The position numbers and the translations under genes are program-made. Source: Lepas anatifera (lineage: Eukaryota > Arthropoda > Thecostraca > Lepadidae). From it: a stretch of 64,000 bases of DNA. The notes below the pieces were generated by a model. The model searched no databases, was not told where the DNA came from, and was given only the letters and a program-made list of their open reading frames with translations. Shown here in pieces: positions 24,168-36,802 of this stretch (position 1 is its first letter; every line of letters begins with the position of its first letter). Location: contig JAOTON010002129.1 of assembly GCA_034440635.1 (NCBI GenBank), forward strand, positions 242,001 to 306,000, written 5' to 3'.

Positions 24168-26262
24168 GCAGCAGAAACCACAGACGATACAGCAGACAAT
24201 ACAGCTACAGCATATCAGACAACACGGCTACACCACAGCAGACACCGCAGACGATACAGCAGACAATACAGCTACAGCATATCAGACAACACGGCTATAC
24301 CACAGCAGACACCGCAGACGATACAGCAGACAATACAGCTACAGCATATCAGACAACACGGCTATACCACAGCAGACACCGCAGACGATACAGCAGACAA
24401 TACAGCTACAGCATATCAGACAACACGGCTATACCACAGCAGACACCACAGACGATACAGCAGACAATACAGCTACAGCATATCAGACAACACGGCTATA
24501 CCACAGCAGACACCGCAGACGATACAGCAGACAATACAGCTACAGCATATCAGACAACACGGCTATACCACAGCAGACACCACAGACGATACAGCAGACA
24601 ATACAGCTACAGCATATCAGACAACACGGCTATACCACAGCAGACACCGCAGACGATACAGCAGACAATACAGCTACAGCATATCAGACAACACGGCTAT
24701 ACCACAGCAGACACCGCAGACGATACAGCAGACAATACAGCTACAGCATATCAGACAACACGGCTATACCACAGCAGACACCGCAGATGATACAGCAGAC
24801 AATACAGCTACAGCATAGCAGACAACACGGCTATACCACAGCAGACACCGCAGACGATACAGCAGACAATACAGCTACAGCATATCAGACAACACGGCTA
24901 TACCACAGCAGACACCACAGACGACACAGCAGACAATACAGCTACAGCATATCAGACAACACGGCTATACCACAGCAGACACCGCAGACGATACAGCAGA
25001 CAACACAGCTACAGCATATCAGACAACACGGCTATACCACAGCAGACACCACAGACGACACAGCAGACAAAACAGCTACAGCATATCAGACAACACGGCT
25101 ATACCACAGCAGACACCGCAGACGATACAGCAGACAATACAGCTACAGCATATCAGACAACACGGCTATACCACAGCAGACGCCGCAGACGATACAGCAG
25201 ACAATACAGCTACAGCATATCAGACAACACGGCTATACCACAGCAGACACCGCAGACGATACAGCAGACAATACAGCTACAGCATATCAGACAACACGGC
25301 TATACCACAGCAGACACCACAGACGACACAGCAGACAATACAGCTACAGCATATCAGACAACACGGCTATACCACAGCAGACACCACAGACGACACAGCA
25401 GACAATACAGCTACAGCATATCAGACAACACGGCTATACCACAGCAGACACCACAGACGATACAGCAGACAATACAGCTACAGCATATCAGACAACACGG
25501 CTATACCACAGCAGACACCGCAGACGACACAGCAGACAAAACAGCTACAGCATATCAGACAACACGGCGATACCACAGCAGACACCACAGACGACACAGC
25601 AGACAATACAGCTACAGCATATCAGACAACACGGCTATACCACAGCAGACACCACAGACGACACAGCAGACAATACAGCTACAGCATATCAGACAACACG
25701 GCGATACCACAGCAGACACCACAGACGACACAGCAGACAATACAGCTACAGCATATCAGACAACACGGCGATACCACAGCAGACACCACAGACGACACAG
25801 CAGACAATACAGCTACAGCATATCAGACAACACGGCTATACCACAGCAGACGCCACAGACGATACAGCAGACAATACAGCTACAGCATATCAGACAACAC
25901 GGCTATACCACAGCAGACGCCGCAGACGATACAGCAGACAATACAGCTACAGCATATCAGACAACACGGCTATACCACAGCAGACACCGCAGACGACACA
26001 GCAGACAATACAGCTACAGCATATCAGACAACACGGCTATACCACAGCAGACACCGCAGACGATACAGCAGACAATACAGCTACAGCACATCAGACAACA
26101 CGGCTATACCACAGCAGACACCACAGACGATACAGCAGACAAAACAGCTACAGCATATCAGACAACACGGCTATACCACAGCAGACACCGCAGACGATAC
26201 AGCAGACAATACAGCTACAGCATCGCAAAAAACACGGCTATATTCCAGCAGACACCACAGAG
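24168..26262. repeat. 67-bp tandem array, about 31 copies
   Basis: The unit is ACACGGCTATACCACAGCAG..CAATACAGCTACAGCATATCAGACA, 67 bp, with very high identity between copies. Common variants are ACCGCAGACGATACAG and ACCACAGACGACACAG. No stop codon occurs in any plus-strand frame of the unit, so long frames of about 770 codons appear; a 201-bp super-period would encode a 67-residue repeat. No start, splice or domain evidence supports translation. Confidence 0.96.
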
Positions 26263-26391
26263 AGCAATGTGATCAGCTTTACCTCAGCCTGTAGCCGGCG
26301 CAGCGGACATCACCGATGCACGGCTGGGCGGTTCACTGGAAACCTGGCACGGCAGCGGATGCTGCGCTTTGCAGGTCAGACCGCTTGGTCA

Positions 26392-26630
26392 CATAGGCGG
26401 ATCCAGTGGGGAGGCGGGGGGCACGCCCCCAGATCGACCCTCGGCGCCCCCTGAAAGGTCGATGGCGCCCCCTGAATTGTCGCTTCCCACCCCCAGGATA
26501 TGAAATTCGGCGCCCACCGACAGGATTTGGCGCCCACCTGATAGGTTTTGCCGGTCATAAGTGGCACCCCCTGGTCCGGATGGCGCCCCCGGGAAGGTGC
26601 CCCCGATCGGCAATCCTGGATCCGCCTATG
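26392..26630 (+). mobile_element. MITE of the CATAGGCGGATCCAGG family, near-perfect duplication
   Basis: The ends CATAGGCGGATCCAG and CTGGATCCGCCTATG are flanked by CTTGGTCA and CTTGGTTA (7 of 8 identical). The 239-bp element is very close in sequence to the copy at 17,792-18,065. It sits about 130 bp past the 67-bp array. Confidence 0.88.
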
Positions 26631-26897
26631 CTTGGTTATGCTGGACGGTCCGCTTGAGCAGACTTTCTTAGTTTGGGGATAAGACCTAAGCGCCTCCACC
26701 TAGGCGCCTCGACCACCTCTGGTTCCCACAGCATTGCAAAGAAAATGAGTAAACTAGGTGGAATTGCTGGTGTCCGGTAGTGTCCACAACTATGAGACTG
26801 CCACAGGAGTGCGGCCACGAACAGAGTGGAGTACGCGTCTTCCCTATGGATCGTGTTTGTGAACGTGAATGAGGGATTTCACGGCCTTCTTGTTGCT

Positions 26898-27061
26898 GGA
26901 TGAGAAACGTAGAACAAAACTTGCATATATATTTCAGGAAGGCTTATACAATAGTACAACGTGCCTCCTATATGTATTAAACAAATGGTTTTCCCCGTTC
27001 TGCCCTTTGACTTAAGCCTTCCTGAAATATATATGTATGTTTTGTCCTACGTTTCTCATCC
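26898..27061. mobile_element. 164-bp palindromic MITE
   Basis: The left arm GGATGAGAAACGTAGAACAA..ATATATTTCAGGAAGGCTTA is mirrored over about 49 bases by TAAGCCTTCCTGAAATATAT..CTACGTTTCTCATCC. The loop is about 66 bp. The transcript would form a long hairpin. No target duplication was assigned. Confidence 0.85.
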
Positions 27062-28189
27062 GAGGGGTGGGGTGGCTTGTGGTGCCCTTGTTTCTAGCCA
27101 CTGGTCGGGTTGCCGGGGTCTGTAGTCGATCTGTCCCAACCTTCAGGTGGGTTGGGCGCCGTGCCGGGGGTTACATTTTTATCTCATCCAGCAAAATCCA
27201 AATGTCGCCCTGGAACACGCGGAGAAAACTCCATTCCTAATTCCTTAGTTAGACACTATATTTACCTTTCCCGATTATGTTGACTTCATCATTGGCAGAG
27301 CAAATAGGATGCTGGGACCTTTGATGTGCTCTCTCCAGTTGGTTTGAATGGGAGGACAGTTCTAGACAGATCCTATTTTGAAAATGCTATATAAATTCTT
27401 GATTATTGCTCAATCATCTGTGGCGGAGCTGCAAAATGCCCTTTGGACAGAATAGAAAAATTCAACACAATATGTTCATGTGTTCAAAGATTTGCTCATC
27501 TCGGCTGTCAATTCACAACCTTCTAAAACCATTAAAAATTGGAAGATTGTCTCGGGGGATGCTCCAGTATCATGTAGGTTTTATTTTCAAAATTAGTGCT
27601 GGTAACGTTGACACGGCCCCTCGGAGGAGGTTTTCCCTTACGGCGTCGAACCAGAGCTATGAGGAACCAGGCGTTCCATGTCTCGGTGGCATGTGTAGAA
27701 ATGGTTATGCGTGGGTGGTTTTGCAGGTAGTGCATTGCTCTAACAGCCGTGTTAGCCAGTGCCCTGAATCTGACCCTTTTAATTCAACATTGACAGGTTT
27801 TAAATCAAATGCCAGGAAGCATGCACGAAGTCATCCGTTTTGAATGGTTGTAAATTTTATTTTTACATAAAATGAAGTAACGATCATTTTTCATACTTAT
27901 TTTATTATCATTGACGTTTACCCTCTGATCATCTCACCCTTTTCTGTTTTTTTCGTCCCATTAATCTATTTTCAAATTTATCACGTGAATATTATTGCAG
28001 ATATTGGCCACCATGTTTGGCCTTTTTGATTCAGCTATAATTGGGTACCGCACCTGCTGCTTACTATGCTAAACAATGATCAATAGACTGTCGCAGGTTG
28101 TACCAGCTATCAGCAGTAAGGCCTGATAGTGGCTGCTTTCACATTTTACTTGGGGCTTAGCGACAACCAACGCCTCGGCTAAATGGTGC
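27062..28189. other. No supported gene; possible poly(A) signal for the minus-strand gene
   Basis: Nothing was recognised apart from short frames. On the minus strand an AATAAA near 27,855 could be a distal polyadenylation signal for the Tgi-like gene, but it lies about 2.2 kb past the stop and is weak evidence. Confidence 0.3.
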
Positions 28190-28345
28190 AGGAGGGGAAA
28201 GAGGTTCAGGGTTAGAGCAAAGTGCCAAATCCTGCCTCTGGGCGAACTCAAGCCTGTAACCCCTACAGAGGGCGGGGTTCGAACACAGGCACGGCACGAG
28301 CCAATCCCGCGCATCTACCGAATGGGCCACCAAACCTCCAGGCTT
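28190..28345 (-). repeat. tRNA-derived SINE-like sequence
   Basis: On the minus strand TGGCCCATTCGGTAGATGCG matches an A box with a tRNA D-loop, and TGTTCGAACCCC matches a B box about 45 bp further on. A body of about 60 bp follows. No intact acceptor stem is seen, so I call a SINE head and not a tRNA. Confidence 0.55.
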
Positions 28346-28499
28346 TTACCTCCCTGCACGGCATCAGGTCGCGGGGAACTCCTTGTACGCCCGCCTCAAA
28401 GCGCAAACAGCGAGTACATTATCGGTCAGATTTGTATTTACAGTATAATTACATTCATGCTTGAATGAAGGGACTCTGTCATATCTTAACAAAACAGTT

Positions 28500-29300
28500 A
28501 GCGTCACCAGCGGAGTGTGACACTGCACGCCGCCGAAATAACCCATGCAAAAGGTGATGTCGCGAGGACCCGCGCGTCATGTGATGCAACAGAAGATGCG
28601 CGCCCGCGGCGGAACAGTGGCGCTCACGTGCTACTGTCCACTCCCAGTCGAGGCGGCCAACGGCGAGCGAGGCTGTCCAACAGAACACACAGACTGAGAC
28701 ACGGCTGACGGCAGCTGCCCCTCCCCCTGCCGAGGGGGGCGAAACGTGGCCGCCGGCCCACAACGACAACCGATAACAAAATACAAAAAACAACGCCGAT
28801 TCTGTCATCACAGATTATTGTACTGTACAAAATAGCCGATTCCACTCTGTCTCTGAATACAACAATCAAGCACAAGAAATACGACCAGCGTGCGAGAGGT
28901 CCTCAATCGATCTGTTCAAGCACGCATCTGGATTGATATATTCACTCACACACACCACACTTACGGACAATGCTCATCCTGATTTCACAGTTGTCACATG
29001 AACTCCAAGCAGGCGCACATTCACGTGCAAACATGCACATACCACCAGCACACGAAGCCCACACCGACCCGCCGGGCACAGGGCACGCCGCCCGCGGCCG
29101 CGCCCGTTCGCAGCTGACTGACATCGCTAGCAATAGCAATCGGCGCCCAATCAGCGTCCCTGGCAGCCGCTCTCGCCGCCAGCAGTCACCGACAACAACC
29201 AACACTGAACACACTGGCAGACACGGGGCCAGGATTCACGCCCTTGCGCCTGCGCCCGCGGCACACGCCTGCCGTTGACGGGGCATTACTCGCGAGGTCC
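28500..29300. other. GC-rich, CpG-containing stretch
   Basis: The stretch has open frames on both strands without recognisable motifs. It lies about 0.7-1.5 kb downstream of the Tgi-like stop and could be part of a long 3' UTR or a separate regulatory island. Confidence 0.35.
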
Positions 29301-29462
29301 AGCCTAGCTTGTAACGCGATGTACCGCTGAGTCGTTGAGGAACCTCTTCCGAGACACAAATCCGTAGAGCATGATGTCAGGTCCTGGGGGCTAAAGCTGC
29401 TGGAGTTGTAGCCGACTCTCGCCCTCCCACCGGGCTGGCGATGTTTACGCGAGTTCAGCGAT

Positions 29463-29587
29463 GGTAATGACGTCACTGGTGCAGCTCAGCACTGATGATG
29501 ACGTCACTGGTGCGACTCAGCACTGGTGGTGATGTGATTGAAGCAGTTCATGCTGGTGGTGATGTCACTGGCGCAGCTGAGCACTGG
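29463..29587. repeat. Degenerate 30-33 bp tandem repeat with CRE-like cores
   Basis: Four imperfect units share the pattern TGATGACGTCACTGGTGC..CAGCACTGG. Two units contain an intact TGACGTCA palindrome, the CREB/ATF consensus site; the third and fourth units have lost it. The array lies about 0.5 kb downstream of the Tgi stop. Confidence 0.7.
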
Positions 29588-29825
29588 CGAAGAACTCACC
29601 GGCACAGCTCTCGACGCTCACAGCTCGGGCTGGCAGCTCGCCGCCAGCCAGCAAACACTGCTCTCACAAGCCACGGCTCTGGGCACCACGATACCGCCGC
29701 AGTCAGAAGTGCGTCCCCAGCGAGGCCGGGACTGCCGTCCACTGCACGAATGAACTCTCAGCTTCACCGTCAGCGGCTCAGAGCTGTCGAAACCAGCTCC
29801 TTCACAGGGCTGCCGGGCAGACTGT

Positions 29826-30010
29826 GCTGGCGTCCGGTGTCGTCGCTACCGGCGCGGCGACAGCCCGTCGTGGCTGGCTGCGACAGTAGGCTGAGTTGGT
29901 GTCCAACCGGCGCGGCGACAGCCCGTCTTGGCTGGCTGCGACAGTAGGCTGCCCTGGCGTCCGGTGTCGTCGCTGCCGGTGAGGCGGCAGTCTGTCCTGG
30001 CTGGCTACGG
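29826..30010. repeat. Minisatellite of about 62-bp units directly past the Tgi stop codon
   Basis: Three copies are visible. Two, beginning near 29,848 and 29,910, are almost identical (GGCGCGGCGACAGCCCGTC.. to ..TGCGACAGTAGGCTG), and a third diverged copy begins near 29,972. The array lies in what should be the first 200 nt of the Tgi 3' UTR. Confidence 0.75.
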
Positions 30011-30027
30011 GGGCCGACCAGCGTCGC

Positions 30028-30128
30028 TCACAATATCAAAGGCACGCTGGCGACCTGTTCTGCCGCCTGGTCCTGCTCCTTCAGCTTCACCCAGGTGTCG
30101 CCCAGCGCCTTCGCGAAGTGGTCATCCA
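30028..30128 (-). CDS. Tgi: Tgi/VGLL4-like last exon: Tondu domain 2 and stop
   Basis: This 101-bp coding part starts after GCTGTGTTGCAG. Its first two bases complete a Val codon with the final G of exon 4, giving VDDHFAKALGDTW, nearly identical to the second Tondu motif of human VGLL4. A charged, Gln-rich tail of about 20 residues follows (WVKLKEQDQAAEQ..), ending at a TGA at 30,030-30,028. The tail is shorter than in human VGLL4. A further 3' exon cannot be excluded, but I saw no strong donor before the stop. A GC-rich minisatellite starts 18 bases past the stop, in the presumed 3' UTR. Confidence 0.96.
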
Positions 30129-31217
30129 CTGCAACACAGCAAAGAGGTGGTCAGAGCGACTGGGCACGGCAGAATATGCAGTCGTTGTAACATTTTAAAA
30201 TATTCACGCACAATATAATATACACGTGTTAATGAGAGCAGGCTGCCTGTCTGTGATGTCCTGCGAGTGTCTGCTCTTGAAGACTGCATCATGGATATGA
30301 AAGCGAAAATGTACCGTACCGACAGGGAGCATCTCAAATGTCTACCATCCTTTTCGATACGTCTCATTTGTCTTCATTCGACTGAAATGCCGGCGAGCAT
30401 TTTGAGCACTGATTTATTTTTGCGCCATGATGGATTTAAGACGCCGGCTAAATTTGACAGTCCCTGTCTGCTGGCCTATTACGTATTCCTGGCTGTGTGG
30501 CGGTCATAAATCTCTCCGACACGCCAATTCACCGTCCAGCCTGAAAAGCCCTGATGAACTCCCTTAATCCGTCCATTTGATGGCGCTGACCTTTTCAACG
30601 CACGCACGGGTGAACAAGTTGTCAGACGGACATCGCACCCGGCCACATGATTTAAACGGCCAATTTCCGCTTGGTTCGGATACATAATCAAGTTTGAGAA
30701 ATCGTGTACTGGAAAGTGTGTCGAACAAAGACAAGATATGACAGCCGTCTCAATGATCCAGCAAATTGGAGATTGCTGTTATTACTTTTGAGAAATAATT
30801 TTGTCTACAACGCTGGTGGAAAGACGAATGACACACGACTGCCCTTCGACTTCCTGATGAGAGCTGTGACACAGTGGGCTGCGGCGCCACCCTCGCACGT
30901 AGAAGATGATGACGACGATTCCATAAGTGTAATTTGGAAGGTCACTTTTATCGCAGAAATATAACAGGGAGTAGTAAAAAGCTTAAATGTACTGGCCACG
31001 TGTGGCAGTGGTAGTATTTCTGGTTAGTGCGCGACGGCAACAATGCCATCCAGCAGCCTGGAGTGTTTGACCTCCCTCGCACTGTCACCACCTCCCAGTA
31101 GATTAATTTTGGGAACCTAAACTGCAGTCGACGCATCGCTTTTCTAGGCAGAATATCTGCACATCCAGCAGCTTGGCTGTCGCCTTTCCGATCTGACCTG
31201 ACCTGACCTCCACTGAC

Positions 31218-31355
31218 CTGACATGCCGGCGCAGTCCTCCTGTCTCTCCTGCTGTGGAGGTGCTGGCGCGCTGCTCTTAAACAGCGAGGCGTAGTGTTTT
31301 CCCAGCGACCTCCGAAAATGTTCGTCGATGACGGGATCACAGACGCCTGGGAAGT
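31218..31355 (-). CDS. Tgi: Tgi/VGLL4-like exon 4: Tondu domain 1
   Basis: This 138-bp minus-strand exon has acceptor CTCCCTCCGCAG before 31,355 and donor ATGTCAG/GTCAGT after 31,218. It enters and leaves in phase 1 and has 45 full codons. It begins FPGVC and continues DPVIDEHFRRSLG, the first Tondu motif of VGLL4/Tgi (DPVVEEHFRRSLG in human). The Tondu motif is the short TEAD/Scalloped-binding helix-loop element of the Vestigial-like family. A Ser/Ala/Pro/Gln-rich linker follows. The donor is followed in the intron by three AGGTCA-type direct repeats. Because both borders are phase 1, skipping this exon would keep the frame and produce a protein with only Tondu 2. A longer open frame overlaps in another phase and is spurious. 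Confidence 0.96.
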
Positions 31356-34300
31356 CTGCGGAGGGAGCGGGGAGTTGTCACCAACCGTTTTCAACCAAGC
31401 ACAGCGATGGCACACGCCAAAGCAGCATTAGGAGCTTGAAAACGCGATTGAGTCCACATGCCAACGCACTCACAGAAAACACGGGAGGGTTCATTGGGTT
31501 CATCTTAATCTTTGAATAAAATTGATTTCTAAATCATGCATGACTTCTCGATCTAGCAAAGCGCATTTCGTTTCACACATCTGTGAGCCGAAAGCAGTGT
31601 GTCTTTCTTCTGATTCTGTCTTAAAAACACAATATCCTATTGCTGCTTAGTCACATTGCTACACCATGTAAAGCAGGAACAATTTAGTCATCCATGTAAT
31701 ATCACAGCAATGAGTCATACATCAACAATAACGCGCGCACTACGTGGGTACAACGCACGATAAATCCCCTCCGTTCCTGCCTTTGGTACTCAGCACAGTG
31801 CTTTATCATGTCGACGAATAGCAGAAACACTCGGCTGCATTTTGCGGCAGGCTATCCGGGGTTCGGCCATTGCAGCACGCCACTTCACCAAAGCCAGTCA
31901 GCGGCAGCCGCTGGAAATGATGCCCGCATATTTAGCGGGGGAACAGCGGGCCTGCCTTGCACGCAAACATTTGCCCTCGCGTGTACTGCCGCCGGCCATC
32001 ACAGGGCGGCTATTAGCGACGGGGGCTGGCTGGAGGACTGGCTGGAATGTAGCCGAACAGGGAAATGACGGACGATATCTAGAACCAGCACACTAGCTGT
32101 GGGCTCCGGCTTTTTCAGACGTCAGCAAAGCTACCATTGCTATGAGACGACGCAGGAAAAAATGTGTAGAGGTGGGTGTATTATTCGAAGACAACACAAG
32201 AGGTTAACTACTAAACCCAGCAATGTTTGTTGAGCGATATAGCCTATGTGAATGTCAGATCTGTCATGTTTATCACTTCGAACTGCTCAGTTAGGTAAAG
32301 TGCTGAGAAACAGGCTAGTGGCAGAAATACTCCCGGCTGGTGATTCCATTCTACTGAGCTCATAGTTAAATCAGGGGTCACATAATCCACTGGTTCATAT
32401 CTATAACAAATAGTGCAGTTTGCAAAGATCGAATGGGCCGAACTGCAGACAATGCTATTCCCTCTGTTTTCGGTTCGAACCAACCGAGCCAGATCGAAGC
32501 CGATAAAATCCTCAGCAGCGGGCCAAAACAACAGAAGCTGAAATCAAACGGACATTGTCCAGGGGAAAAGCAGCCGAATCGCGCTGTTGCCATGAAACCT
32601 GGGTTTGTTCGGCAATGACCATCGAAACAATGCACGGTTCAGGAGATAGACACCGGATGGCACGAGAATCTGCTCAATAGCCCTGAATAGCAAACACCAC
32701 GCACAGACATGTGCAGGTATAACGTGGTGAATCCATCCACCTGAATTCATCTGTCATCACAGGCCGCAACTGGATACGGTTTGAGCAGCGTCCTCTCAAA
32801 CTGCATTTACTCAGTGTTTTGTCAACGTTTTCACACCTATTTCACCCCCGCCGCTCCGCTCTAGGTCTCAGATGTGCCACAATCCCAACAGGAAATTCTC
32901 CTCGAACCAAGGGAAAGTTCTTGGACCAGTTTGCAACAACACGACAACACTAGCTCTATTGAAGATTCATGAATTGGGGGGGGGTCTGATCACCCTTTGG
33001 CTCTGGAAAAAATTAACTAGATCGAGAGATATCTGCCAGACATCTAAATCATGAGACATCTAAATCTCTTCGGATCCCTCCAATTTCTGACGCCATGACA
33101 TGCAAAATCACCTCTCCCGGGAGGCCAGGATTCACAATCGTGTCCCAATTTAGGTATATCACCCCTCCCACTCCCCCTCTCCCTACTCAGAGCTCAAGAC
33201 GTGGCATCAGCCTCCTCAAAACTGCGACGAAGCAGAGAGGCGACGCTGGCCTGTTCTCTGCCTGAGTTTCCCCGAGACAGGCGCGTCCAACGCCCCTCCC
33301 CGGCGTCCCTCCCGTCACGGTGCACAACGCTGGTGTCGCACGCACTGCGTTCAAACCGCGCCGTAGAAAAGTTCTGATTGTACACCGGCGGCGCGGCGGG
33401 GCGCAAAGAACGCCCACCGCCGCAGGCCCCAAACCACTCCGCAGCGCGTCTCCCACGGCTGAAACGCCTCAGACGAAACACAAAAAAACGGCGTGTACCG
33501 ACCGCTGACCTCACCATCTCCCATGGCCCTCGCGATATCCACCCCGCAGAAGGCCGTCCTGCACACGCCCCTGCTGTTACAGATTCAGATAGCATAAACA
33601 GGGCAGGGCCGGCGGCGTCGGGCGTCGGTACCTGGCGCCCCGTGGGTCGGCCCTCCTCCCTCCGCCGGGGCAGGGGATGGGAGGGACGCCGCCGCAGGGC
33701 CGGCGACGCCACGGCGAACAGGTGGCAGGCCGGCCGGCGTCAGACACGGCGCCAGTCGCCAGCACGTGGCGGGCGACCGCGGCGAGACGGGCCGCAACCA
33801 CACAGCAACGGGCACCGGCTCCTCTTTTTGTCTCGTTTTAATAACAGAGCGCATCACCCGAACCACAACGACGGGATTTTCGAGCCCGGAATATGGACCC
33901 GACCGGGCTACGGCCGGCTCTGAGAGGGCTCTGAGAAGGGTGCACGACACTGAAACAATACCACCGCGTCAACGGCAGAACTGGCCGACCGCCCCGTCAC
34001 TGATGACGTCTACACGAATCCACCACCAAGTTGGCCTCATTATCGGCTCCGGTCATATCTCAGTCACGGAAGCCATCCCAGCGGTTAGGGTACGTGCTCG
34101 CCGGTCCGCCTCACCGATGCCGACCGTGGCGCCACCGTCGGTCCCGTGACGTCACTTCCTGTGACGTCACGCGTGTGGCCAGCTGCAGGGAGTCTGCACA
34201 CCCCGCCGTTGACAGCACGACGTGGCCCCAAAACGGGCGGTCCGCGCTCGTCAGCCTCACATGCAATATACATGGCAGGGCGATTCGGTTCATTGACGGG

Positions 34301-36802
34301 TGTGTTGCTGGACTCAGGCTAACCCCGCCAAAGCTGCACAGCCGCAGGGGTGCAGTCGAAGCTGGGTGCATCTTACCCAGACAACATATAGACTGTATCG
34401 TTCAAAAGAGTGATTTTCAAGTTGATTTCCCCATTTGATGCATCTATAAATAGCCTTGTAGCTGACGTGTTCTCATACCGCGATAGGAACATCGCAAATG
34501 AAGAGCATTGCAGTATTGCCCCAACACTGAGGCGATCGCAAAGTTGCGGCATTTCACATGCATTGAATCGCTCAGGTGTGATCCTCCTTCAACCCTCCTC
34601 TCACTTGGCCCTTCTGTGAAGCTTAGTGCAGGTCAGACCATAATTAACCGTTTTTTGTGTGACAAGGTCATTTATACTGGTAAAATGTGGACACACAACC
34701 GCTTCATTGACGAACTCTAGCTGCCCTTGAGCATCAATGGGGAAAACAAATTTAGCCCTACTTGACTCTTCTTAAGAGTGACGCACGCATTACTTATCTA
34801 ACTCCGGGTTAAAGTACGAACTTGACCTCTAATTATCCGACGGATTGCTCGCTCTTTTGGTGGTAAGAGGCTAAACCACTTGAATAAGGTTCACTTTACT
34901 GTCCTTGCAGTACGCTGGCGGGCTGCGTGGTACCGCCCTTCACCGACACCGCCCCAGAGGCTGACCTTTGAACCCGTGTCGCCGGGGGGCACGCAGCGTC
35001 CACCCCGTGACCGTCGGAACACCCGGGGCAGTGGTGACTCATCCACCGCCGCCGCCGGTCAAGAGGACATACTCAACGGTACCGGCTAAACTTCAAGTAT
35101 GGGGGCTTAGTCTGGTGACGGCAGCGGATATAAGTGGACTATGTTTCTGTCCAACACACAGGAGGGCTTCATTCATCCAGCTTAGCTATTTACATATGAA
35201 GTATGGCATTAAGACGCCAAGAAAGCAATGTGATGCAGCGCAAAAATACGCGAAGCGCGGGTTCGAACCCAGCCGTCGAAATCCTAAATACTAAGGAAAT
35301 GTTGAATGCTAGCTCTGTGAACAATAGTTGGCTAACAGCATAACAGAACCTGCCGAGTCTAGTGTGTACAGATTCCACTACGGGGGGCTGTGCCTTCAGC
35401 TCTACCCCTTGTGTACTTTAAAGATCTTCTAAAGCGCCTAACTTAAGAAGCCCGTCATTTTCAGCTAAAATCCTAATACCTGACCCATACAGCACCTTCC
35501 CACGACTGATGCTATTACCGATTTCGGTTTCTAGCACCAGACCAGATCGCGTCGCTCGATTGAATTGGCTTGTGAAAGGTGTTCTGGACGCGACCACCAC
35601 CAGCGCTGTCCGCCGGGCACGCAACACGAGACACCGGCGTGAGTCACGACACCGGGCAGAGCCACCCAGGCGGCTCCGATGTATGTACGCCCATCGGCGC
35701 GGGGCGGGCGCGCCGATCGGGTGACTGTGATAGGGCCCACTGCACCCGCGCCACGCGAGGGCGGCGCCTGTGGCTCGCGCCGGGGTTTTACGCGACTGTT
35801 GTGACGTGACGTTTTGGAAACCCGCGCTGGGCTCAGGCGATCAAGTGGAACAGTCAACCGAATGTTGTATTGGATGCAATTCTGGTTGAGTACCAAAAGA
35901 AGTTGACAAAACATTAATTTTATTTACATCGGAATTAACTTAGCGAGCAACATGCTCAAATAAATCAAGCGCAAGAGGCGTTTGTGGTTCTCGTGCGTCA
36001 CTAAACACATCACTTGTGCCACACACGCCTGTCGCCAGTGCAGTTTAGTATAAATCCCGTCAGGAATGGTCGGTTGCAGAATGCACAAGCCTCCGCGCTG
36101 GCTGTCGCCGCCGATCGGGCCCCGACCACGGCCATGTGTAGCGTCTGTGCGCGGTGTGGGGTCGGCAGGGATCAGAGACGCCGGCAGACAGCCCTACCCT
36201 GGGTCCCCAGCTGGGTACCAGGGCCAGCGTGCGCGGTATCCGGCGGCCCGCAGCGGCGCAGACACTCCCAGCCACGCGGTGACGTCACCCGACAGAGGCC
36301 CGTCGCGCTGCAGCCTGCACTGATGACTATCGCCGGCAGCAACGCCACTTACGGCACCCGTGACGCGCGTTCGAGACCAATGAATGATCGCAGCGTCCGC
36401 CGCCACGGTAGCGCCGGCTTCTCTGAAGCTCTTGTGTTGCAGGGAGGCCCAATACAGTGGCGGAAGCTGCTATTACGTCATGATAGAAATGCCGTTCCAA
36501 AACCTCCTTGATATTCGGAACCTGCGCCTTTTCCATTCCCGGAGTCAGTCACGAGTGTTAGATACAGGGGTGTGTCCGAGGGTGTGTCCAATTCCACGGG
36601 GTGGTGGAAATACACGTCCCCACGCAATGAATCAGACCCCCACAAATTGTCTGGACTGGTTGAGTTCCTATACCCTTCCCTCAATCCAAGCAAGGCGGAC
36701 TGAGCGCACACTCCAAAACGGGAGTATTTTGACACTGTTCTCGACCACTAAACACATGTTCTGCCCTGAGTACCAGCTCGCGGTGACGCTGGCGGGACTG
36801 AC
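31356..36802. other. Tgi intron 3, with GC-rich islands and no supported nested gene
   Basis: GC-rich patches lie at 31,830-32,050, 33,200-34,300, 34,900-35,080, 35,570-35,800 and 36,050-36,420. Splice-like pairs exist (for example a pyrimidine tract plus CAG at 34,911), but none encodes a peptide I can place in a family. The islands may hold enhancers or alternative promoters. Confidence 0.45.

Noticed and set aside
24015..26454. 775-codon plus-strand frame
   Set aside because: It is created by the stop-free 67-bp array and begins inside a MITE.
30948..31415. 155-codon minus-strand frame
   Set aside because: It overlaps the Tondu 1 exon in another phase and has no family motif; the splice-bounded exon explains the locus.
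34912..35089. Possible plus-strand exon after a good pyrimidine tract and CAG
   Set aside because: One frame is open for 58 codons and then stops. The peptide is Pro/Arg-rich with no motif, it lies antisense in a Tgi intron, and no partner exon was found.
35240..35285. GGTTCGAACCC resembling a tRNA T-arm
   Set aside because: No A box or acceptor stem at a suitable distance.
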